Of a stretch of 64,000 nt of DNA, positions 56,849 to 64,000 are shown piece by piece. The notes beneath the pieces were generated by a model. That model saw nothing but the letters and a program-made list of their open reading frames with translations, ran no database searches and was not told the origin of the DNA. Location of the stretch: the NCBI RefSeq assembly GCF_020271745.1, contig NZ_CP084296.1, positions 3,844,001 to 3,908,000 on the forward strand, written 5' to 3'. How positions within the stretch are numbered: position 1 is the stretch's first letter; each line of letters begins with the position of its first letter. This stretch comes from Providencia alcalifaciens (GTDB lineage: Bacteria; Pseudomonadota; Gammaproteobacteria; Enterobacterales; Enterobacteriaceae). The position numbers and the translations under genes were made by a program.

Positions 56849-58156
56849 ATGACATTAAACAACATCGTTCCAAAAAAACCATTTAAATTTGGTTTAGGGT
56901 GGCAGATTCTAGTTGCGCTTATTTTAGGTGTTATCGTTGGCGCTTTATTGCATGAAAGCGTGGAATACAAAGATTGGTTAATACTGAATGTTCTCTCTCC
57001 CGCAGGTAAGATTTTTATTCAATTAATCAAAATGATTGTTGTGCCTATCGTCATTTCGACCTTGATTGTGGGGATAGCCGGTGTCGGAAATACAAAACAA
57101 TTAGGTACGCTGGGTTTCAAAACGATCCTTTACTTTGAAGTCATTACTACCATTGCCATCATTGTGGGCATTTCGTTTGCCAATATCTTCCAACCAGGTG
57201 TGGGCATTGATATGTCTCAGCTCACTCAAGTGGATATTTCTCAGTACCAAAAAACGACGCAGGAGGTTGCTAGCCATCCTTCAGGGATCGTGAATACTTT
57301 ATTATCTTTGGTACCGAGCAATATTTTTGCTGCTATGGCGAGTGGCGATATGCTTCCGGTGATCTTCTTCGCGGTTTTATTTGGTTTAGGGTTATCCTCT
57401 TTACCAGTAGCAAAAAAACAACCGCTGTTAGATGTTCTGCAAACCTTTTCTGAAACCATGTTCCGTGTGACCAACATGATCATGATGTATGCACCAATCG
57501 GGGTGTTTGCATTAATTTCCGTCACCGTTGCAAACTTTGGATTTACTTCATTGGTACCACTGCTGAAGTTAGTTATTTTGGTTCACTGTGCGATTATTTT
57601 CTTCGCCGTTGTGGTACTTGGAATTGTGGCTCGTTATTGCAAAATCAATATTTTCACGTTGATGAGAATATTAAAGGATGAGCTGCTTCTTGCTTATTCA
57701 ACAGCCAGCTCTGAAACTGTACTTCCACGTATTATGGATAAAATGGAAAAGTATGGTGCGCCAAAATCCGTCACCAGTTTCGTTATCCCAATTGGTTATT
57801 CATTTAACTTAGATGGCTCAACGTTATATCAGAGCATTGCCGCCATTTTTATTGCTCAGCTATATGGTATTGAGCTGTCATTAGGGCAAGAGCTTATTTT
57901 AGTCTTTACCTTAATGATCACTTCCAAAGGTATTGCGGGGGTTCCAGGGGTTTCATTTGTCGTCTTACTGGCAACGTTAGGTTCTGTGGGTATTCCATTA
58001 GAAGGTTTAGCCTTTATTGCTGGCGTTGACCGTATCCTCGATATGGCAAGAACCGCACTTAATGTGGTTGGTAACGCGTTGGCCGCCTTGATTATCGCCA
58101 AATGGGAACACAATTATGATGAGAAAAAAGCTCGAGAGTATGAGGAGAGTTTTTGA
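56849..58156 (+). CDS. gltP: Proton/glutamate-aspartate symporter GltP
   Basis: 435 residues, closely matching E. coli GltP (437). Landmarks are I-K-M-I-V-V-P-I-V-I-S-T-L, the serine-rich loop S-T-A-S-S-E-T-V-L-P-R, S-F-N-L-D-G-S-T-L-Y-Q and G-x-D-R-I-L-D-M-A-R-T. It imports L-glutamate with protons (DAACS family). Its closeness to a 5-oxoproline-to-glutamate operon is suggestive of linked metabolism. Confidence 0.95.
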   Translation: MTLNNIVPKKPFKFGLGWQILVALILGVIVGALLHESVEYKDWLILNVLSPAGKIFIQLIKMIVVPIVISTLIVGIAGVGNTKQLGTLGFKTILYFEVITTIAIIVGISFANIFQPGVGIDMSQLTQVDISQYQKTTQEVASHPSGIVNTLLSLVPSNIFAAMASGDMLPVIFFAVLFGLGLSSLPVAKKQPLLDVLQTFSETMFRVTNMIMMYAPIGVFALISVTVANFGFTSLVPLLKLVILVHCAIIFFAVVVLGIVARYCKINIFTLMRILKDELLLAYSTASSETVLPRIMDKMEKYGAPKSVTSFVIPIGYSFNLDGSTLYQSIAAIFIAQLYGIELSLGQELILVFTLMITSKGIAGVPGVSFVVLLATLGSVGIPLEGLAFIAGVDRILDMARTALNVVGNALAALIIAKWEHNYDEKKAREYEESF

Positions 58157-58195
58157 TTAAGGACTAATTATCCTGGTTCCTCTTATTTATAACCT

Positions 58196-58226
58196 AAGCC
58201 ATCTTTAAAAGATTAAAGATGGCTTT
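58196..58226 (+). terminator. Terminator of gltP
   Basis: AAGCCATCTTTAA pairs perfectly with TTAAAGATGGCTT (13 bp, loop AAGA). The following T run is short. Confidence 0.75.
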
Positions 58227-58374
58227 GAATATAACCTACCTATATATCTAGCTACTTTTACATAATTTGAAATTTAATTTATTACTTATGTGATATTTAC
58301 TCGCAAAATTTTATTTGGTTGCTACGCTAAATATACCCTTTAATTTAGGTCATTCTTTATTTGGATTAGCAGCA

Positions 58375-58479
58375 ATGAATCAGGTCAGACGCTTTCTTAC
58401 ATTCTTAAACGTTTTACAGCATCTAATGGTCATTTTTGTATTTACACTGTCATATTTTATGTTTCAGAATTGGCTATAA
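58375..58479 (+). CDS. Possible 34-residue hydrophobic small protein
   Basis: The ORF begins M-N-Q-V-R-R-F-L and has a single hydrophobic helix (about 15-30) with a basic N-terminus, as in many small membrane proteins. The ribosome-binding site is weak (GGA nine bases upstream), and no promoter was identified. The rest of the 58227-58609 gap shows only an AGGGGG/CCCCCT pairing near 58510-58550. Confidence 0.3.
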   Translation: MNQVRRFLTFLNVLQHLMVIFVFTLSYFMFQNWL

Positions 58480-58609
58480 TTCGATAAAGTTGAATGTAAA
58501 CCCAAAGCCCCCTTCTATAGTAAAACAATACACCGACTATTTAGGGGGAAACTTCTGAGACGTTATTTGGATGCATTTTACAGTGGATATTTAAGTGCAC
58601 TACTCCGTG

Positions 58610-58897
58610 TTAAAACGCCGCATCCATCAAGATAAATTTAGGCTCCGCTCTTTGATAGTGGTTAATCATCGGCACTAATCGTTGGAAGTGTTCAGATGCA
58701 CAATGTGAATCTAATGCGGCTCGATTGGGCCACTCTTCAATAAAAACAAAATGCCCAGGATCCTTTTCATCAATATAAAGGTCATAAGCGATACATAGCG
58801 GTTCTTTCTTTGTTGCTTCAACAAGTGCCTTATAGAGTGGCAACACGATTTCTACCGCTTCCGGCTTGATAAAATCTTCAGCAATGACTTTTAGCAT
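58610..58897 (-). CDS. Antibiotic biosynthesis monooxygenase (ABM) domain protein, YgiN-like
   Basis: 95 residues, ferredoxin-like ABM fold, with the family pattern E-x-x-C-I-x-Y-D-L-Y-x-D and F-V-F-I-E-E-W-x-x-x-x-A-L-D-x-H. Such small proteins act as quinol monooxygenases or are of unknown use. It is a short single gene followed upstream by a broken gene in the same direction. Confidence 0.85.
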   Translation of the reverse strand: MLKVIAEDFIKPEAVEIVLPLYKALVEATKKEPLCIAYDLYIDEKDPGHFVFIEEWPNRAALDSHCASEHFQRLVPMINHYQRAEPKFILMDAAF

Positions 58898-58967
58898 TGT
58901 AATCCTCTTTATTTAACTTGTTAAAATTCAAATCAATCCCTTCCAGCTCAGCGGGTTGCGGAAATAA

Positions 58968-59132
58968 TTACTGATTCAGCTTACCATTCATATTTTTAAT
59001 TATCTGCGCAAATTTTGCCTCATCTTCATCAGAAAGATAATCAGAGTATTTTTCAATAACGCGCTGAATTCACTCTGCCTAAGCAATAATTTTCTCAGTT
59101 GCTTTGTTGATGTCATCTTGATGGGTATTCAT
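58968..59132 (-). pseudogene. Small gene broken by two in-frame stops
   Basis: On the minus strand an ATG at 59132 opens a frame of 55 codons to TAA at 58968-58970. Codon 18 is TAG (59079-59081) and codon 21 is TGA (59070-59072); otherwise the frame reads as a coherent charged helical protein (V-I-E-K-Y-S-D-Y-L-S-D-E-D-E-A-K-F-A). Both stops could have arisen by single changes (CAG or TGG to TAG, CGA or TGG to TGA). I do not recognise the family. Confidence 0.55.
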
Positions 59133-59302
59133 GTTGAGCCTCATTAACCTGCATCATGACAAAAAGAAGGCATCATGCGTTTGGTTAATGATCATCAAAT
59201 ATACCTTTACATGGCATATAAAGATTACTGAAAGCTTATCCTAGCGACAGAAATGTACTGAAAATACAAGGTGAAATTGAGGATACAGATAATTAATAAA
59301 GA

Positions 59303-59338
59303 AAGAACCCGCTATATCTTTCGATATAGCGGGTTCTT
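59303..59338 (-). terminator. Terminator of the tRNA-Ser/tRNA-Thr unit
   Basis: A perfect 16-bp stem with a TTTC or GAAA loop is followed, in the minus direction, by a T-rich tract. It lies four bases beyond the tRNA-Thr 3' end. Confidence 0.92.
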
Positions 59339-59341
59339 ATT

Positions 59342-59417
<76 letters not shown>

Positions 59418-59422
59418 TAATT

Positions 59423-59510
<88 letters not shown>

Positions 59511-59520
59511 ATGGGGCGCG

Positions 59521-59549
59521 ATTATGGAGGAATCCCGGGGGCTTGTCTA
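59521..59549 (-). promoter_or_regulatory. Promoter of the tRNA-Ser/tRNA-Thr unit
   Basis: On the minus strand TAGACA and CATAAT are 17 bases apart, and the discriminator CGCGCCCC is GC-rich, the signature of stringently controlled stable RNA promoters. Confidence 0.75.
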
Positions 59550-59725
59550 CCCCTGACAGTAAAATAATTGCATTTTTTTGTTCATTTGACTAATCTTCAC
59601 TCAATTGTTCTCTATTGCCCTAAAAAAATGCTAATATCTGTGCAAAATCGGTGTCTATAGCGTGCCTAGGCGTATGATTTTTAATCTGATTAATCTAATT
59701 TGCCAGTGTGACAGCGTGGAACTGT

Positions 59726-62425
59726 ATGTACAAACAATTATTATTAAAACCGAATGTTCTTTCTCGCATTTTTATTGCCTTTATTGTGCTACTCGTCACA
59801 ATGCTTTCATTGTCACTCTATAATTATTATCACGCATGGATGTTAGCGCACCAAGCCGCTATCAACACCCTTGCTAATCGGCTCGCTTATCAAATTGAAG
59901 ATTATCGCTATCAAGCGGGCCACATCTATAAGCTGGCGAATGATAAAACCACACCAGACTCTGTTAGTGACATTTCCGTGACAGAAATGCGCCACGATAT
60001 TTATTGGCTAAGTAGTAATAACCAGACCATTGATTCCGTTGTGTTTGGTCTCAATAAACCAAGCAATAAAATCTTAGCGGCAAAGCTCGCAAACTATATG
60101 GAGATTGTATGGGGGGCACGGAATGAATTTAACTCCATGTACTACCTGAATGGGCAAGACAACTCCTTAGTACTAGTCACAACCTCTTCCATTCTAAAGC
60201 CAGAGTTACGCTATAAAGAAAGTTATTTAACGCTAACGGCCGAAGATAAACGCTCTGATATGATCACGCAATCAACATTATTAGATCGCCGTGAAGTTAT
60301 CTCTAATATGCAGAAAAATGCGCAGGATAATGTTTACTTCTATACCTATCGTTTAGTCTTTAACTCACCAGGGCGCTTAAGTAGCGTGATCTCCTTTGAT
60401 ATTTCTATCAATTCAATCCTCCCTTTTACATTACAGGGCGATGATATTTCACTCTCGCAACGACCGAATAATCAAGAAAATATCCAAGCGACCAGCGACC
60501 TCGTTGGTACCAACCTGATGTTATCTCAACCCATTGAAGGCACAAATTACCAGATTAACTATACCCTTTCGCTGAAAAGTATTATTTTCGGGGTACTAAG
60601 TTACAATTTTTGGTTAATTACCTGCATGATTGCCGTCAGTGTTTTAGCGCTGATCACCACAATGTTTATCCGTAAGCGAATTATTTCACCTAATGCTTCA
60701 ATGCTGGATGAGCTTCAGTTTAAAGATTCCCTTAATAATGACATTCTTAACCATATTTCTTATGGCATCCTAGTCTTTGATTTTAATAGCAATAAAAAAT
60801 TATTGAGCAACAGTATCGCGAACCACTTATTGCCGTCTATGGACCTGATTCATATCAAAGAGATGGCAACCGATCATAATGATGTCATTCAAGTTTCCAT
60901 AGAAAACAATATCTATGAAATTATTTTGGTGAAGAGCTTAATTAAAGAAAATACCATTTTGTTTATCATCATAGATAAAGATAAAGAAGTTTTGACGCAG
61001 AAACGCCAAGAAATGGCTACGCGTGAGTATCAAAGAAATATTCAACTTAGAAACGTGGTTTTCGAGAATATTTGTCAGGAAGTTCTGCCGGTCATTAACC
61101 AGATTGATACCAAATTTAATCAATTGAGCACTTCATTCGACGAGCCTAAAAATCCATTATTATCTGAAATTCAAAACCAACTGTTTTATATCAATAATTG
61201 GTTTAGAAATATCGAGCTTATTAGCCAGCTTGAAACTCAACAGATTGAGTTTAAAACAGAAAAATTTGCTGTTGGTCAGGTGATTAACCAATACCTTAAA
61301 CAAAACTTAACCCATTTAAATCGGAAAGGACTTTCATTCTATTTTTATAACAATATTAATCCGGACTCATTAATTGAAAATAATCTAGCTTATTTCCAGA
61401 TTTTATTTCAATCAATTTGGGAATACTCAATAGAAACCACAGCCTTTGGTAAAATTGTCGTTTCAATTGACTACCTTGCAGAAAAAAATGAAGTTTCTAT
61501 TGATATAAAAGACAGTGGAATTGGATTATCTCATATTGAATTGAATAACTTGCACAGCCCATTCACGGGGAAAACGCAAAGTTCATATCAATTTAAGCGT
61601 TCCGGCATGACCTTTTATCTCTGCAAATTATTAACGAAAAAAATGCAGGGAACATTTAGTATCAAGTCAAGTGATACCATCGGTAGCCACTATCAAATTA
61701 GGCTTCCAGCGCAACCTCAAATGCAAAGCCATGAATCCCCTGCTCTGCTTGAAGATATTTATATTCGTTTAAATATTCAGAATATTGATACGCATCGAAT
61801 TGTTAAACAGACCTTATCCCATTATGGTGCTGAGTTTCTTGATATCGATGAAAGCTCGCAGCATAGTAACTGGGATCTATTGATCGCCGACAATGATGAT
61901 ATTTCCTTTAATAACATGATTAAAGTTAAGGGAAATCTATCTTCAATAAATTGTATTAACCAAAATTACATTGAAGTTAACTACAATTTCGCAGATGAAC
62001 TTCTCGAGGCTATCTCATTATTGATAGAACAAGCGGATGAAGTAGAAGATAATAATCAATCCGAGCTACCTTCATCACTCGTTCTACAAGAAAATAACTC
62101 TCAATCGAATAATTCCATCAATAGCATTCTTTCAGACTATCATTTAATTCTCTCAAAGAGCGATTATAAAGATTTGTTTATCTCAACAGTACCGATAGAT
62201 ATTAATAAACTGTATAATAGTGAAAGTGTTGCGAATTTAACCGAATTAAAAGACACTGCACATCGTTTAAAAGGAGTTTTTGCTATGCTTGAATTTCATT
62301 ATCTTCATAAACTTTGTGAAGATTTGGAGCATTACATAGCAGATGAAAACGGATTTGAAATAAAAAATTGCATTAGAGAACTGGATGTCTCAGTGAAAAG
62401 ACTAATGCCAGAAGGTAACCAATAA
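59726..62425 (+). CDS. rcsD: RcsD phosphotransfer protein of the Rcs envelope-stress relay
   Basis: 899 residues from ATG 59726 (a GTG at 59708 is also in frame). Two membrane helices (about 15-35 and 285-310) flank a periplasmic domain; a degenerate histidine-kinase-like region follows, lacking the conserved H-E-L-R box; the RcsD-ABL domain and a C-terminal Hpt domain with A-H-R-L-K-G-V-F (His846) end the protein. It shuttles phosphate from RcsC to RcsB. It is one base from rcsB. Confidence 0.94.
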   Translation: MYKQLLLKPNVLSRIFIAFIVLLVTMLSLSLYNYYHAWMLAHQAAINTLANRLAYQIEDYRYQAGHIYKLANDKTTPDSVSDISVTEMRHDIYWLSSNNQTIDSVVFGLNKPSNKILAAKLANYMEIVWGARNEFNSMYYLNGQDNSLVLVTTSSILKPELRYKESYLTLTAEDKRSDMITQSTLLDRREVISNMQKNAQDNVYFYTYRLVFNSPGRLSSVISFDISINSILPFTLQGDDISLSQRPNNQENIQATSDLVGTNLMLSQPIEGTNYQINYTLSLKSIIFGVLSYNFWLITCMIAVSVLALITTMFIRKRIISPNASMLDELQFKDSLNNDILNHISYGILVFDFNSNKKLLSNSIANHLLPSMDLIHIKEMATDHNDVIQVSIENNIYEIILVKSLIKENTILFIIIDKDKEVLTQKRQEMATREYQRNIQLRNVVFENICQEVLPVINQIDTKFNQLSTSFDEPKNPLLSEIQNQLFYINNWFRNIELISQLETQQIEFKTEKFAVGQVINQYLKQNLTHLNRKGLSFYFYNNINPDSLIENNLAYFQILFQSIWEYSIETTAFGKIVVSIDYLAEKNEVSIDIKDSGIGLSHIELNNLHSPFTGKTQSSYQFKRSGMTFYLCKLLTKKMQGTFSIKSSDTIGSHYQIRLPAQPQMQSHESPALLEDIYIRLNIQNIDTHRIVKQTLSHYGAEFLDIDESSQHSNWDLLIADNDDISFNNMIKVKGNLSSINCINQNYIEVNYNFADELLEAISLLIEQADEVEDNNQSELPSSLVLQENNSQSNNSINSILSDYHLILSKSDYKDLFISTVPIDINKLYNSESVANLTELKDTAHRLKGVFAMLEFHYLHKLCEDLEHYIADENGFEIKNCIRELDVSVKRLMPEGNQ

Positions 62426-62426
62426 T

Positions 62427-63077
62427 ATGAATAACCTAAATGTCATTGTTGCCGATGATCATCCTATTGTTCTTTTCGGTATCAGAAAGTCGCTTGAACA
62501 GATTGAATGGGTAAACATCGTCGGTGAATTTGAAGATTCTACTTCTTTAATTAATAACTTAGCACGCCTGAATGCAGACGTTCTGGTTACTGATTTGTCT
62601 ATGCCTGGCGATAAATACGGCGATGGTATTACATTAATTAAATACATTAAGCGCCACTACCCTGACTTATCAATTATTGTCCTCACAATGAACAATAATC
62701 CGGCTATTTTGAGTGCTATTCTTGAGCTTGATATTGAAGGTATCGTACTAAAACAAGGCGCGCCTGCTGACTTACCAAAAGCGCTAGCAGCCTTACAAAA
62801 AGGGAAGAAATTTACCCCTGAAAGCGTCAGTAAATTACTTGAAAAAGTGAATGCGAGTGGCTATGGCGATAAACGTTTATCACCAAAAGAAAGTGAAGTT
62901 CTACGCTTATTTGCGGAAGGCTTCTTAGTCACTGAGATTGCTAAAAAGCTGAATCGCAGCATCAAAACCATCAGTAGCCAGAAAAAATCGGCAATGTTAA
63001 AACTGGGTGTTGAAAATGATATCGCACTGCTGAATTACCTTTCATCAGTCAGTATCGATAATACCCCTTCTGAATAA
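62427..63077 (+). CDS. rcsB: RcsB response regulator
   Basis: 216 residues, as in E. coli. Receiver with D10/D11 and phospho-acceptor Asp56 in V-T-D-L-S-M-P-G, and a LuxR-type HTH (L-S-P-K-E-S-E-V-L-R-L-F-A-E-G, T-E-I-A-K-K-L-N-R-S-I-K-T-I). It controls capsule, motility and cell-envelope genes. It is co-transcribed with rcsD and convergent with rcsC. Confidence 0.97.
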   Translation: MNNLNVIVADDHPIVLFGIRKSLEQIEWVNIVGEFEDSTSLINNLARLNADVLVTDLSMPGDKYGDGITLIKYIKRHYPDLSIIVLTMNNNPAILSAILELDIEGIVLKQGAPADLPKALAALQKGKKFTPESVSKLLEKVNASGYGDKRLSPKESEVLRLFAEGFLVTEIAKKLNRSIKTISSQKKSAMLKLGVENDIALLNYLSSVSIDNTPSE

Positions 63078-63098
63078 CTGTTTTTTTGCGCTAAAATA

Positions 63099-63117
63099 GA
63101 AGCCCGTTCAGGGCTTC
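63099..63117. terminator. Hairpin after rcsB
   Basis: GAAGCCC-GTTCA-GGGCTTC, 21 bases after the rcsB stop. In the minus direction it is followed by TATTTTAG, so it may end rcsC transcripts that read through. Confidence 0.6.
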
Positions 63118-63199
63118 AGACCATTGACAACCCCATCAGGTTTGGAAATGGCCCTTTTGGGTTGTAAAATTAACAAGGTAAATCAATTTATTGATTTTC

Positions 63200-63262
63200 G
63201 CCTGATAACACTTTTTTCCTGATCACACTTTTTGCCTGATAACACTTTTTGCCTGATAACAC
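63200..63262 (+). repeat. Tandem 16-18-bp repeats between rcsB and rcsC
   Basis: The unit GCCTGATAACACTTTTT occurs four times (63200, 63218, 63234, 63251); the second has CCTGATCACAC and the fourth is truncated after ACAC. It lies in a convergent intergenic region between terminator hairpins. Confidence 0.88.
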
Positions 63263-63295
63263 AAAGAGGGAAAAAACACGCTTTTATCCCTCTTT
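63263..63295. terminator. Second hairpin between rcsB and rcsC
   Basis: AAAGAGGGA and TCCCTCTTT form a 9-bp stem with a 15-base A/T-rich loop. Confidence 0.6.
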
Positions 63296-63307
63296 GTCAT
63301 CAACCTC

Positions 63308-63335
63308 AAGCCCGTTATAGGGCTTTTATTTTTTC
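63308..63335 (+). terminator. Terminator reading toward rcsC
   Basis: AAGCCC-GTTATA-GGGCTT followed by TTATTTTTT, a regular rho-independent terminator for + strand transcripts. Confidence 0.8.
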
Positions 63336-63366
63336 TATTCAATAGAGTAGCTATTTAAGCAGTAAT

Positions 63367-64000
63367 TTATTCACTGGGTTTAACATACTTCACCAGCGAT
63401 TCCCGTAGCACACCAATCGATGTAGGCTTCGAGAGACAATCATTCATACCTGCATCAAGACAACGCTGCTTCTCTTCCGCCATTGCATTTGCCGTTAATG
63501 CCACAATAGGCTGCTTAAAGCCTTGTTCTCGCAACGTGCGCGCCAATTGATAACCGTCCATATTCGGCATATTCACATCAGAAAGAACAATATCCGCATG
63601 ATTATGCTCAAGGAATTTCAATGCATCTAATCCATCGACTGCAGTACTTGTCATAAAACCAATGCTAGCTAGCTGTTCTGTCAATAGCATTCGGTTAATG
63701 GGATGGTCATCAACAATCAAGACTTTAAACGTATTCAAATCTGTATCGGCATCTTCAAGATCATGGTTCTCTAAACTCTCTTTAGTGTCTTCAACCAGCT
63801 TAACAATGATTTTATCAATCAACATGGGCAACTTATCGAGCTGATAAGTGTTATAGAGCCAATTATTTGGTTGAGTTTCAAATAATTCGCCTGAATATAA
63901 ACTACTGAGTTTGAGTAATTTTCTATTCTGTAAGGCAATATTTTCCTGGTTATCCGTGATCAACAAATCATACGTCTCATTGACATCAATGGATGAGGCC
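63367..64000 (-). CDS. rcsC: RcsC hybrid sensor kinase, C-terminal part only
   Basis: The frame is open to the right edge, so only about 210 C-terminal residues are seen. They include the end of the RcsC-ABL region and a full receiver domain with V-D-D-H, the phospho-acceptor Asp in V-L-S-D-V-N-M-P-N-M-D-G, and S-K-P. RcsC passes phosphate through this domain to RcsD. Convergent orientation with rcsDB is the same as in E. coli. Confidence 0.95.
   Translation of the reverse strand, partial: ASSIDVNETYDLLITDNQENIALQNRKLLKLSSLYSGELFETQPNNWLYNTYQLDKLPMLIDKIIVKLVEDTKESLENHDLEDADTDLNTFKVLIVDDHPINRMLLTEQLASIGFMTSTAVDGLDALKFLEHNHADIVLSDVNMPNMDGYQLARTLREQGFKQPIVALTANAMAEEKQRCLDAGMNDCLSKPTSIGVLRESLVKYVKPSE

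Overview
The window looks like a piece of a gammaproteobacterial chromosome of the Morganellaceae type, most likely Providencia or a close relative. This is inferred from the moderately AT-rich base composition, from close matches I recognise to enterobacterial proteins (YejM, GltP, YbdG/MscM, RcsDBC, DinI, DmsABC), and from the backbone. In E. coli yejM and a tRNA-Pro(GGG) gene lie a few tens of kb from rcsDBC. Here the same two landmarks bound the window (yejM and tRNA-Pro at 1-1.7 kb, rcsD/rcsB/rcsC at 59.7-64 kb), and the space between is filled with different genes.

Region 1 (1.7-34.7 kb) is a complete type VI secretion system (T6SS) on the + strand, starting just after tRNA-Pro and a 730-base AT-rich gap. 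The order is tssB, tssC, tssK, tssL, an OmpA-domain anchor, hcp, clpV, vgrG, cargo genes, tssM, a second cargo cassette, tssA, tssF, tssG, tssJ, tssE and a TagA/VasL-type gene. All thirteen core functions are present. Cargo 1 holds a phospholipase effector with a Tli4-like immunity protein, a decayed second immunity gene, a small lipoprotein, a PAAR tip and an unrecognised membrane protein. Cargo 2 holds a PAAR protein, a glycine-zipper membrane-active effector candidate and a small presumed immunity protein. A third locus after the core carries an N-terminally deleted lipase and a frameshifted immunity gene. Cargo DNA is much more AT-rich than the core, and the break lies inside tssM.

Region 2 (34.9-42.9 kb) is a set of small units: a fatty-acid-hydroxylase-fold membrane protein, a secreted hypothetical, a DUF1345 membrane protein, a LexA-controlled dinI, a QseBC/PmrAB-like two-component system with an 11-bp-phased operator array, an isochorismatase-fold protein without the usual cysteine, a 23-residue ORF with its own promoter and terminator, a CigR-like protein and the mechanosensitive channel MscM.

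Region 3 (43.1-47.8 kb) is an anaerobic DMSO/S-oxide reductase operon (dmsABC plus a TorD-family chaperone) with an FNR-type promoter.

Region 4 (47.8-58.9 kb) contains a DUF924 gene, a small unknown gene, and a minus-strand operon for 5-oxoproline-type metabolism: an NRAMP-family transporter, pxpA, a YcsI-like gene, a pxpB-pxpC fusion and a biotin carboxylase fused to its biotin carrier domain. A divergent GntR regulator and the proton/glutamate symporter gltP follow.

Region 5 (58.9-64 kb) holds a small broken gene, tRNA-Ser(TGA) and tRNA-Thr(TGT) with their own promoter and terminator, and the Rcs envelope-stress phosphorelay, with rcsC cut by the window edge.
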